From contig NC_087068.1 of NCBI RefSeq assembly GCF_963678635.1, positions 35,723,436 through 35,787,435 of the forward strand: a stretch of 64,000 nt of DNA, in the 5' to 3' direction. Made by a program: the position numbers and the translations under genes. Shown in pieces: positions 46,801-58,800 of this stretch. Position 1 is the first letter of the stretch, and every line of letters starts with the position of its first letter. The notes under the pieces were generated by a model. It was given only the letters and a program-made list of their open reading frames with translations, was not told the origin of the DNA and made no database searches. The stretch is from Symsagittifera roscoffensis (Eukaryota > Xenacoelomorpha > Acoela > Convolutidae).

Positions 46801-49800
46801 GACACTTCTCTTCGTAGTCTTTCATTGCTTGCTTGACTACCTCCTTCCCGAGTTTGAGTTCACTTGTCCAACCGATTAGTGTAGAGTCGTCGGCAAAGAG
46901 GCTCTCCGTAATTTCGAACTTTTCTCTGCCTGCCCTGGTGGCCGCCACTCTTACGTTCTTCGGCGACAGACTGCTGCCCGTAAGCCTCGACCATTTGAGC
47001 CCGCATTCTTGGTTCGCTTCTTTTGCCGCTTCCTCTCTTAGGGCTTTTGCAAGCCTGACCACCTGGGAAAGGTATATATTGAAGAGAGTGGGGAATGTGG
47101 CGCATCCTTCTCGCAAGCCTCGTTGCGGCTTCCATCCTTCACTCAGCTCATTTCTCCCCTTGATCTTAAAGGTGGTATCTTCATGTAAGCCTTTCAGGAG
47201 TCTTAGGATCCAGTTTGGTATAGCCAGTCTGTCTAGTATTTCCCCACATAAGAGGCTTATTTGCCCGGGGATACGCCTTAGTTATATCCAGGAGTACCGC
47301 TCCTGGTCTATTTCGTGTACTCTTCGGCTCATATCCTAGGACCCTCCTGGTCGCCTCGTCTACCCTTAGAATTAATTGGGTTGCGTCCGCCGTTGATCGG
47401 TTTTGTCTGAAACCACTTAGGTTCTCGCCTAACACATCGATCTTTTCCGACCACTCTGTCTTGAGGCAAGTATCCTCGCTATGATTCTGCTTGCAAGTGG
47501 TAAGAGGCATACCCCTCTGTAGTTATTGAGATCGTTCTTCGCACTTTTCTTGTGTAGCGGTATTACCGATCCTTCTTTGATCCTCTCTGGCCAGTTCTCA
47601 GATTGGGTTTTAACGATCTTCATGATGCATCGGAACAACGCTGGTCTTAGATGTTTTCCACCTCTCTTGACATCGATCATCCTCATGTTTTCGCTACCTG
47701 GAGCACTATCGTTAATACTTTTATCTCATTGTTGAATTCGGCCAAGTGATCTCCCGTCCCAGAACCTTCGCGGCCTGTATACTATTCTTATCCCACCTTT
47801 GAGTTGTCAGTTTCGCAGTCTCTTTTATCTCATGGATTTCCCGTTCGAATCTCTGGTCCGATACCTTTTGGAAGTGTTCTCTGAACTCGTCTGGTGTGAA
47901 GTATTCCTCCTCGATGGTGGTTGAGTCCTTTATGCCGATCCTTTTGAGGGCTGAATATAGCTTTCTGATGTCTCCGGCGCGTTCCGCAGCCTTAGCATCT
48001 TCTACCACTTTCAGCCACCACTCTTCTTCCCATCTTTCTTTGTCGGCCTTGAATCTATTCCTCGTTTCCTTCCGATTCTGTCTTTTGTGTGTCTCATAGT
48101 TGATTCCGTGTCTCATAGTCCAAATCTTTGCTGGATTCTTCGTAATTTAAAATTAAAACTCGCGGAAAAAATGTTGCAAACTTGAGAGACTTCAGCTGCG
48201 AAAAAGCGTGATTGGTTGCATAGCGTTTACAACTGTGTAGTAGCACTGTTTCATCTAATTCAATCAAATTCTGTAAATTTATCTCAAGTTCCTTTGTATC
48301 GGAACGACTTCTTCGCGCTGTTTCCAGCTTAATTAACTCATGCACAGTAAGTGAAGAATAGTAAAACGGTAGATTTTTACGTTTAGAACGTTTGGATTTG
48401 CAACAGGATTTATTGGCTAATTGTAAAATCTTGTTCCAAGCTCCCAAAAAACAGATCACAACCGTTGTGACATAAGTTCGTTAGCTCCGTGTCAAATTTA
48501 GGCTAACGTTGAATTTTTTGTTGATCAAAAGCATTAACTGAATACTGGAATGTGTAATAGGGGTATTTGTTTGCTCTATAGTACTGTTAAAATAAAATAT
48601 GATAGGAAATTGATCAGATAACGAGATAGATGATAAAACTCTGAAATCCTTAAATTCTCAAATTTGAGAAGAAAGCAAGATCCAGAATGTTCAGGCAATT
48701 TTGAGTCGGTGAATGCGTCAGTTGAAAAAGTTGACACTCTGCAGTGAGATACTCTAGTAATGCTTGTTCATCTGAGCTGGTCGACGTAGCATCCCAATTT
48801 CCGCAACTAAGTCGTCTAAAGTTGGCTATTCGAGTTTTTCAAAGTTTGAGAGCGTACTGAAATTGAACAGTATGTGAGAAGCAACATAATTCAATTTTGT
48901 TTTCAACAAGGGAAGGTGACAAAGATAATAAAGAGATCCACGTGGAGTAAGCTATAATTAAACACACGCGAACAATCCATCATTGAAACTGATCACTGTA
49001 CAAGCTCCAAAATCAAATGCTTCGGTGAACATAACTTCGCTTTTTGCTAGAAATTCAACGCTACAAGCTATAAGGACTCCAGCATGCTGTCCAGTTGGTC
49101 GATCGCTTCTACAGATAACCGAATAACCATGCCCACAGAATAGTGATAAGTCTCGTACAGAAGCATCAAGCGACGTTGAGGTCAAGAGTGATAGTGAAAA
49201 TTGGTGGCAACAGAGATTGACAAACTCGCATCCGTCTTCTAGAGAAACGAAACTTTGGCAATTTCATAAGCAAAGTGAGTGTTCGTATAGACTATGAGAT
49301 TCTAGCCAAGGAGTTTTAACATCCATAACTTTCCAATTTCGGGTTTTCCCGGATTTTCAAAACCATCTTGCCGCTTTAGTCCCCTCAGGTTGAATTGTAC
49401 GGTCTGCTCAGCCAGTGTCAGGTCCGGATTGATAAAATCTTCATGAGACTTCTCTGTTTGTCTCAACTCTTTTGCTTTCCGCAGAGATTTCATTCGTAAA
49501 ACAGCCGACTCGAACTTGAAGGAGCAATTATGTTCCGGTCTCATAATTTATTTAACCAATTCTTTTGGTTTCAACAGCATCTTCAGCGGTTTCGCTAATT
49601 TCCAATGCTTCTGCGATTTCGTTCAGGAGGTTGCGATCACTGTTGTTACTTGACGGTATGGTTCCTTTCACAATTGGTTTTAATTTCTTGTTATCAGCAA
49701 GACTTTGCTCTTTCTGGACTTCATACAAAGTTGTTACACGTGCTTCAGTCTTATATGCTAGGGTATTGACCAGTACAAATGAACAGAATCCGTTTCTAGT

Positions 49801-52800
49801 CGATCATCATCTCTCTATTAGTGTTTTCTTAACTTTGGCGCCATCACAGCACTGAAAAGGCATCTTGCCACCCGATGAATTGACCCGAGGTTGCGAGAAA
49901 TCTATTCAATGTTTATGAATAAATCACCAAAAACTAAATAGAAACAATCTAAGTCTGAAGATACAGATAATCGAAATTATGATTTTAAAATTTATCAGTG
50001 AAAATGGGATTCAATTTTCTGCGTGAATGAAAAAACGTTCAAATAGACGAGAAACGCTCACACATTCGATCGGATCTCGAAGATCCCAAACAAGGGCTAA
50101 CCAAAATAAATATCCGATTCGTCGAAAAGCCAAAGACTCTGAAATTGACTTATTAACCAGCATCAGGTGCTATATATTAATTTTATCAAACAAGTAAATT
50201 CTTGATAGTAGTTAAAATCACAACATGCTTTTTAGATTCAATTTTGACTCCAAGTTATTCAACAGAATCTTTCGATAGATTGATTTATCACCATTGCGAT
50301 AAGCAAGGGTGTTGCAATCGGCTACTCTGATTTTTCACGTGAAGAACTTTGTTCACAGGATGTCTTAAATTGTGGTAATCTCCATACTTTTGTCAACTAA
50401 CAGAAAAGTTTGAGTATTTGCGCATTTTAAATGCCCGTTCTTTTCGAATTTTGTGTTACGTTTTGGTTGTAAAATAGGCCGTCATGATTTCTTTTTTTTT
50501 GGATTTGAATTTTTGTGGTTTGGTTTAATAGATTTCTTTTGAAACTGTTTTTTTGTTCAGTTCATCTCTTTTGTTAAAAGAGATGCGAACTCCACAATCG
50601 AACAACAAAAATAAAAAGGTCATGGATATTGATCCAGGTTTCTCAAATTGGGTTAACCTCAAATAACAACTTGTAATTCTTTAATTGTTTTTGAAATTCA
50701 AAGAGGTCTAAGGTCTTATATTTTTGGAAGTTGACATTTTTTTAGAAAACCAGTCCGATTTTTTTCTCTTGTGTTCATTGACTCTTTCAACTGTCTGTTG
50801 GCTATGTTTTTTTTCTTGAAATGTTGGGCAAATTGTATTTTTCTTTGATATCATCAAAATTATGCTTAACTTAAATGCGTTCATGCCCAATCATTGTTGC
50901 TATTGTGGTTTGCCTCAATGTTCTATTACTGATTAATACGAATCAATTTATTTTTTGATTCTCGTTAAAACTTTGTCGATTTTGATGAAAAAGCAGCTGC
51001 GTGCAACCCTAATTTGAGATATATTTTAAAAGAAAATCTCAATCAAGAAATAATTTTTTTTTCTTTATCACTAGTATAGTATCCTCCGTCCAGATAAGCA
51101 AGGGTATTGCAATCCGTTTCTAGACTTTTCCCGTGAAAAACTTTTCTCACAGGGCTCTTGGTGGTACCTAGGTTTTTGTCCTATTATTTGTCTGCTTATG
51201 CTTTGTCGGCTTAGTTGTCAGATCTAAGAATTGTCTATTTTTGGTGCAAGCACGTTTCAATGTAGTTGCTTTAAGTGTCTTTTCATTTTAAAAGGCCGGC
51301 CGAATCGAAATTTGCTTTTTGCATTGTTTGTAATTTTACCAACTCCATTTGTAAACGTTTTTTTTTTCAATATTTTTGTCTTTTTTGCTTTAATAGGTTT
51401 GCCGAACAGTTTTTGTTGATTTTCAGCAAATTGGCCGTCGGATTTAATTCTGTCGGTTTATTTACCTGAAATTTTGTTTCCTACATAATTTTGATATTAT
51501 TTATAAGATCTTTAAGACTTTGGTCCTTAATTCAAATTTTCCAATGCTCAAATTCAACCCCACTTGGAACTCTTTAAAAAAATTAAATGATTTTCGTTTT
51601 TTTTTTGTTTTTATAGTTGTTTCTTCTACGGTAACAACTTTCAAAGTCCTCTTTGATAGTTCTTGAGTTCCTTGCTGTCTGAATCCTATACTGGCGGTAT
51701 CGCAAATGGTGCGAAGCTCAGCTTCGCCTCCGTGTTTAATATAACGCTAAAATAGATTACTACTTGAAACCATATGATTAATCATCTGTTCTAGGCTGGA
51801 CGATAGCTGCTCTTGCCTTTGGTGTTTCTCTGTTGGTTCCATATCCTGAATCTTATTATGCAGTGACTCAGTGCAGACTGAACACATCTGTGGTACAGAA
51901 TTCAGACGCACCTGACAGTGGATTCATCTACGCACTGGCCATTGGATTGGCTGCCATGGGAGTGGCCATGGTCGACTGCTGCTCAGGTAATTTTTATCTT
52001 CATCATTAACCTGCCGTAACTCGTGCTGTTGTACCTTTCATAGTAATATAGTTTTCAAAAATAAGAAGTTGTGAACTATTTTTTTAGTGTGCACTTGAAA
52101 TAAGCAGACGAATTTGCTGTTTTGTTAAACGAAATAAACGATGATAATTACCTCGCTTCCGAAAAATATTGCATATCATATTAAATTGTTTTTTTTTTCT
52201 TCAAGCCGTCATCATATTTTGTTTTAGACGCTCTGTCCGTGGACTATACGAAACGTGAGACGAGCAAACGTCGTGGTTGGACAATAGTTGGAACATTAAG
52301 CTGCACCAATGTAGGAGCAGCTGCTCTATACCTGATGGTCGGCTTTGGTCTTAACAGTCCTGCCTACAGGGGAAGTTTCTGTGACTTGCCACTCACTTAT
52401 CAACATGTTCTCATGGTCTACTTAGCCACGTGTGTGTTGGGTCTTTTGAACTCTCTTCTGCTCACCTATGACATTCCTCTGAGTCGCGACATGACGCAAG
52501 TGTCTATTAAATCAAAGGTAGTGGCACTTGTATTTTTAGCTAATTTTACTTCGTCAAAAGCTAGGCTGTATCTAAGATGCGTTGTGCTCTATAAATCTAT
52601 CATCCATTATATATTTAAATGCGGGCTTCACTATCTCGCCATGTTAAAGCTTTTTCAACGTATTATTTAAGGATGTTTTAGCAATATGGTATATTGCAAT
52701 GGTTAAATTTTTTTTTCGATTTTCCAATTTGATTTTAGTGGATACCGAGTTTAAATGAAGCAGCCCAATATCGAATTAGGGGTTGCGAATTTCGCCTCCA

Positions 52801-55800
52801 ATTTTGAATGCCCGAATCATTTTAGTTAAATAGATAAGACGATTTTTGAGATTTTTGGGTCCTGCCAGTACTCTTACAGATTGCGAATCTTGCCTCCAAG
52901 TGTGACTGATCAACTCTTTGTAGTTTTCGAGATGTGACGTTTTTATGATTTTTTTCAAAATTTTCAGAAAGATGAAATTAATTATTTTTCAAAATTTGAA
53001 ATTCCCAACGCTATAGTTCGTGCTGGTAGGGTACTCTAAAGAGTTGCAAATCTTGCCACATGCGACTGCTAAACGCGACTGCTCAAATGCTTTTGGTTTC
53101 CGAGATGTGACGTTTTTTGATTTTTTCAAAATTTCTCAAAGAACTTATCTACAAAGAAATTCAAAAAATTTGAAACTACTAACTTGATGAAGATACAACC
53201 TTATTGTCAGCGTACACCCAGGCGTCTCAAATCTTGCCTTTTAATAGGAATGCTCAAATCTTTTTAGTTTTTGAGATAGACGTTTTTTTCGGGTAACTTA
53301 GGTTTAAAAAAATTCACAAAATTTTGGATTCCTAACCCTATAGTAGGGTGCTCTCAGGGACTCTCAGTGGTTGCAAATCTGGCCTCCAAATTTCTCCAGA
53401 GGCCCATTAAAATTTCGAGATGACGATTTTAAAATGGGAATTCAAAAAAAATTAAAAGTTCGAAATTACCAACCCTGTAATTGGGTGCAGTCAGAGCACA
53501 ATAAAAGTTTGCAGATGTTGTTTCCAATATATGCGGTTTTTCATGAGTTGTCGAAGAATTTCGCAGCACCGAAGGTGCGTTAAACGCTAGTAATGGTTAT
53601 TTGCCATGTTTCCAGAGTAGTCTGTTCCATAAAAACCGTTTACATGTAATCCGATAATCGAGATAAGTGTATATTGCTGCACTGTGTTTAATTGAATCAA
53701 ATGATGACATGTCTTTTGATCAGTGGGTTATGTTGATCGCTTGCTGTATTGTCGTTTCAGATGCGTGGCTTCTGGCACCTGATGCAGGACAGAGTGTTCC
53801 TTCGTTGTGCAGTCCTCTTCCTTCTCTCCCCTGCACTTCGGCTCCAGTCATCCGGGGCAGTCAAGATCAGGAAGAACTGGGCAGAGGCTAGTATCACTCG
53901 AAGGGAGGGAATCGCAATGATTTCTAGTATCAGTTGTGAAATCCCAAATTATTAAATCAACTCAATGCAGATTTTTCGTCGTGAATTACTGTCATGCTCG
54001 CTCTAGGCGCCACTTCCAAATCAGTCCTGGTTTATTCACACCCATTTTTAAGAGTAATGAACGTAGCGAAGTGCATTCATAAATGCATTAAAATGTATGA
54101 ATGCACAAGTAGTTACTAAAGCGCTTTCATACGTTTTCTTGCCAAAAAATCACCAAGACCTTTATAAGAGTCTTATAAGGTCTTGGTGATTTTTTTTGTC
54201 ATGAAAAAGTATGAAAGCGCTCTAGTAACTACTTGTGCATTCATACATTTTAATACATTTATGAATGCGCTTAGGTATATATGCACTTTTTGAGTTCAAT
54301 TGAAATTCATTTGCTGAAAGTTAAGTAAATAGCACTACTCAGATAAGAATGTGGAAATTATGCGAAAAACTTCTAGTTGCAAAAGTGGAATTCAATTTTA
54401 GATTTCCCAGTTGAAAAAACGTTACCTATGATCCATTTTTCTTAAATTTGGTTAATGTTATCAAGAACGCACCAATCATAAATTTTTTGAAATTTAAAGA
54501 GCTATATATATTTTTCTAAATATCGAAGGATGAAATTGTCCAATTTGTCCAAAAAAAACATGTCAGTATCTTTTTTGTTTCCTTGCATTTATTGAATCTT
54601 TTTCAACTGTCAGTTGGCTAATTTTTTCTTGTCTGCTTTCTAATTTGACTTTCAATTCGTTTTAATACAGTGCTGATTACGCTAGCGAGAAGCTAGTGTT
54701 GAAGACTTTTTTAAACCTAACGCAAATGAAAGTGTTTATTAAAAGTGTTGACTTGTATGCTTTTTGCAGTAATCACGATCTGTAACATTGAAAATTTCTT
54801 AACACCCGTTTTCGGCTTTATATGTGGCTAGTGCTTGTAATGGTTTTAAGCGTTCATGGCTGAGTGGTTAGTGCGTGAGTCTCTTAATTTCTAGGCCGCA
54901 GCTGGTCGTATGTTTGAGTCCGAGACGCCGAATTTTTACCAATTCGAGTCTTATTTTAACTTTTTATTTTTGCATTTTTTAGAACTCTAGAGCTGCTTTT
55001 TATCGTGTTATTGCAGTGTTTGCGAATCGCAGCTTCGCGTCTGTGTATAAATTATCTGGACGTACAAGATGAATCACGTTGGAAACTTTAAACGAGTTTT
55101 TCTCAAATTGAGTTAAGATAAGACAAAAAGTGAACCGAACAAAAATTGCTTAGCTTTAGCAGAATTCTAACGGTGCGATTTAATTTGCAAAATCCGAACC
55201 ATAATTTACCCCAAAATTGATCGTTTTGTCATTTCTTTTTGAATCAAAAACAACCCCAAAATTACTTGATAATAAATTACCTGAGTTATTCAAATTATCA
55301 ATTACCTGAGTAAAGATAATAAAAGTATATCAAAAGAAGCCTCTCACAGCTCAACAAAGTTTAAGAGTAAAATCTCCAAAAATTTTTGTAAACTTTGTTT
55401 ATAAGCAAAGACTGAGTTTTATATATTAAAAACAACATTTTTGGCTATCAAGGAAAAATATATAATCTTACACAGATTTTTTTGGAGATTTTACTCTCTA
55501 AAACCTTATCATTTCTCTATAATTTTATCGTCAAATTACTCAAGGGTTTGATAATTGATTAACTTTAGCTAATTTAAGAATTTTTTTTATTAACTAAGAA
55601 AAACCTAAATCAATCATTTTTGGGGTAAAATTTTCGTTCCGAATTTGGCCAAAAAAATTGGAAATGATAAATCGGGTGAAATTTTAAGCAACATTGTTTC
55701 TGTTAACTTTTTGTTCAATCCTAACTCAATTGCAGAAAAACGAGCTCAAAGATTTCAATTTTAATCGTTTTGTCCGAATAATTTAAATCAGCACTGTGTA

Positions 55801-58800
55801 AGCAACCGATGATCGGCATGGTGCTCAATTGTGTGTTGAATGTCGTGAAAATGGGTCGTGCACAAGCTTATCAGTTGCGTGATTCTTCGGCATGGTGTAT
55901 TGGTGTCATTTTTTTTCTGTATCTTGTGATAGAAAAATAGAATATAGGCATATTTGAGAATCATAGTGAAATAGGTCAATTGGAAAACAGTTTCTGAAGA
56001 AAAATGACAAGAAAAACGAAATATTTTTTTCAATTTTGAATTTTTTTTGCAATTATTTTTTAAATTTTGCCAAAATTTTACTAAAAATTTTGCTGAAAAA
56101 GAATAAAACTAAGTTTTCCCGGCTGAAACTAAGCTTAAATAAGCTATTGTAAACTTATACGGTCACCTTGTTAGCTCGAAATTAGACCAGAAATTAAAAA
56201 TTTTAAACCGGTTTTTCTCGACACTGTAAGGGCTTTAATATATACCATTCAACCCAGTCCGGTGATTGTTTGTGGTACCTGATTTGGCGTGGAAAACAAA
56301 AAAAACACACCCGAATACAAAGCTCCTCCTTATTTTTCAAATGGTCGGAGCAATAAGGATTGCAATCATTTATCTCAATTTTGCGTCTGGATATGTCACA
56401 AAACTTAATAAAAATGCTTGACTTGATGAAATAGAACTACTAAGTTTCAAATTAAAGGAGTTTTTATACAATTTTTCTGATGTAACGTGAGATGTTGCCT
56501 ACAAAGAAATTATGATGCTTTTTTAAAAAGAAAGTCTTCCCAGCCAGAGTCAGTTTTTCTTGAGCCTAGCGGTACTTTATAGTTGCTTCTACAAAAATGG
56601 GTGTAACGGGATTCTTCCAGCGTTTTTTCTCTGTGGAATCCATTGCAATCTTTGCAGGTTCAGCCGTTGGAGGGAAGTGTAGTGGCTGCTCTCAGTGCTC
56701 TAGTGGGTGCATTGGTGGTCGTGATCTACCAGAAACTGAGAAAACAGCTGTTCCAAAAGCTGTTCCAAAGTTGGATCTTTTCTTACATCGCCATCAAGGT
56801 TAGAAGCCTACTCTGATTCTCAACATAATATACAAACGCTCTAGTAGATTGCTAGTAATTTATAAAAAATTTTACTGTATACTTACTATTTGTTAAAATG
56901 TTATAAGGGCTTTTTGCATTATTAGGAGTCCATGAACGTAGCGAAGACTCTTATATAGGTCTTTATGGTTTTTTAAATGATTTAAAATGCTCGAATTTTT
57001 TACAATAAAGAAGCACATTCATACAGATTAAGTATTTATGAATGCTTCTATTTAGAGGGACGCCCCCTCTCAGGGATTCGACACCCTGCCGGGTTCCCCT
57101 CTTTTTACTATTTTGAGATATCTATTTTTGGCCCTCCCCAAAATTTTTCTAATGCGCCCTGGCGCCAATATATACTAATTTTGAGGGAGGGGGTGTAAAA
57201 ACGCAATTTTTTGGTCAAAATTTTCCAGAAAGTGCCTAAAAACGCCTTCTTAGGCCTGTTTTTTGGAAAGTTTGCCTGCTGAGCAGAAAATTTGGTTGAA
57301 ATAAGTTCTTTACAGTGATTAGAAAGAGCTCAGAAAATCAATTTGGGCAACCTAAAAAAAACGTCGACAATATTTTCGACTTTTGAAAACCCACCCCACC
57401 TCGAGAAAATACCAGATCCGCCTCTACTTCTAGGTCTAAATGCACTAATTGGGTTCAAATCAATTTCATCTGCTGAAAGTTAAGTTAACTTTGCTCTCCA
57501 AGTACAAAATTTAAGGGTCACGAAAAACGTGATCGAGCTCAAGTGGAGTTTATTTTTCTGATTTCCCTGCGGAATAAACATTTTACCTATTGATCCAGTT
57601 TCTCAAATTGAGTTAATTTTTTTTTCAAAAAGTGTCTGCCAGAAATTGTTCTTTCAATTCAAAGAAGGGTAAGGCCATATTTTTTAACTTTGAAATTGGA
57701 ATGTTGAAGTCTGAAAAAACGCGTCAGTTCCGTTTATGTTTTCCTCCGCTTATTGAATCTTTTTTCACCTGTGAAAGCCAGTGACTTGTAATCGGGAACA
57801 AAGACTTTTTCCCGTAAACAAAATTTGTTACGGGCGACATTTAATAGTAAATTAGTTTTGTTACAGGTCTGAATCCCGGTCTACTTTGTTTTCTTTTCCA
57901 TCATGTATTTTTATGTTTGTGAGTATGTAAGTATATTATGGAACACCTTTCAGGTCCCTTCTTATTTAGTCCAGAGGTAAAGCACGCGCCTATGACACAT
58001 CAGGTCGGGTCGGACCTTTTTTTCAATGTGCGGAAGTATTTTTTTTTGGTAAAACCTCGTTTTTCGGACTATTTTTTTGCTTGCATGGGTTCAGTTCATG
58101 CTATGCTATATCGACTTTTTTACATTTTCTTTTTGTGTAATTTAAATGCAAAAATAGATCGCGTATTTCAAAGATTGGAGTGTAAAAATTATAGCTGAAA
58201 ATTTTCTATGACATTTTATTTTCGGCTCAGCTGGTGTCTACCCAAGTATTTTCGTCTCAGGTGCTGGCGTTTCTTGGCATATTTTCCTCAAAATGAAAAT
58301 CATCTACTAATTCATGATTCTTTTTTAAATTAAAAAACGTCTTCGACTTAGTTGGCTTCGGCACATCGTCTGTTTGATAGTAAATGGTATCTTTGTGTTG
58401 TATCACAAGTGTGGCAAAGTTCCGCTTTGCTTCTATGTCTGTTGGCTGTTTTAAGTTAATAAAGATATCATCTATGTGCAACTAGCTCGGTTTTGCGAAA
58501 TAGCTCAATCTCAGTTTGAATGAAGTATTGATCTTTTCTTTCACTTCAGTTCATCTGCATGAGTGCGACAGTGGTGGTAGACAGTGTGACTGTGTTCGAC
58601 CTAGTGCGCAACCAGTACTTCTACTTCCTGGGGGATTTAGCTGACAGTGTGCATCTAGCATTCGGATCCTGTATCCTCATGCAGCTGGCAGCCGAAATAC
58701 CCACAGAAGGATTGGAGGCTCTGACATTCAGGTAACATTTCACTGCTCCGTATCAGTTGGTCATTGGAATTACTTATCTGCAGACGGTTTCTTCTGATTG

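Larger units (their letters stand above)
44776..48117 (-). mobile_element. Retroelement with reverse transcriptase, C2H2 fingers and SGNH hydrolase frame, inserted into LINE A
   Basis: Reading leftwards: ORF text from 48116, reverse transcriptase, C2H2 fingers, an SGNH-hydrolase-like frame and a (GA)n tail at 44776-44787. Removing 44776-48117 joins LINE A in frame (SSKDLD + KAELFNIFF). GTC (- strand GAC) stands on both sides (44773-44775, 48118-48120), a possible 3-bp target duplication. The GC content is visibly higher than that of its surroundings. Several frameshifts make it non-functional. Confidence 0.8.
40875..51794 (+). other. Intron 1 of the transporter gene
   Basis: 10.9 kb between GTGAGT and TTCTAG. 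It holds the antisense satellite repeat (41230-41740), a possible MITE (41771-42177), a short LINE 3'-end-like fragment near 42390-42500 (YNALPSSSHAERS), an inverted repeat (43506-43830), the nested LINE pair (44173-49855) and head or complete copies of a dispersed repeat (50298 and 51093-51728). No exon-like sequence of the transporter was found inside. Confidence 0.75.

Noticed and set aside
45909-47339. Several + strand frames of 60-168 codons
   Set aside because: They are antisense to the reverse-transcriptase and zinc-finger text of the inserted element.
53761-53955. Reading exon 4 through to the stop near 53955 as the protein end
   Set aside because: It would drop the last five membrane-segment exons, which match the family and join in phase.
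56597-56803. Cys-rich 68-codon frame (GGKCSGCSQCSSGC) as a small secreted protein
   Set aside because: It is an out-of-phase reading of transporter exon 5, which has proper splice sites and family fit.
57967-58020. Second tRNA-like site (TAGTCCAGAGG, then GGTCGGGTCGGACC and a T run)
   Set aside because: The B box has two key mismatches and the box spacing is short; too weak to annotate.
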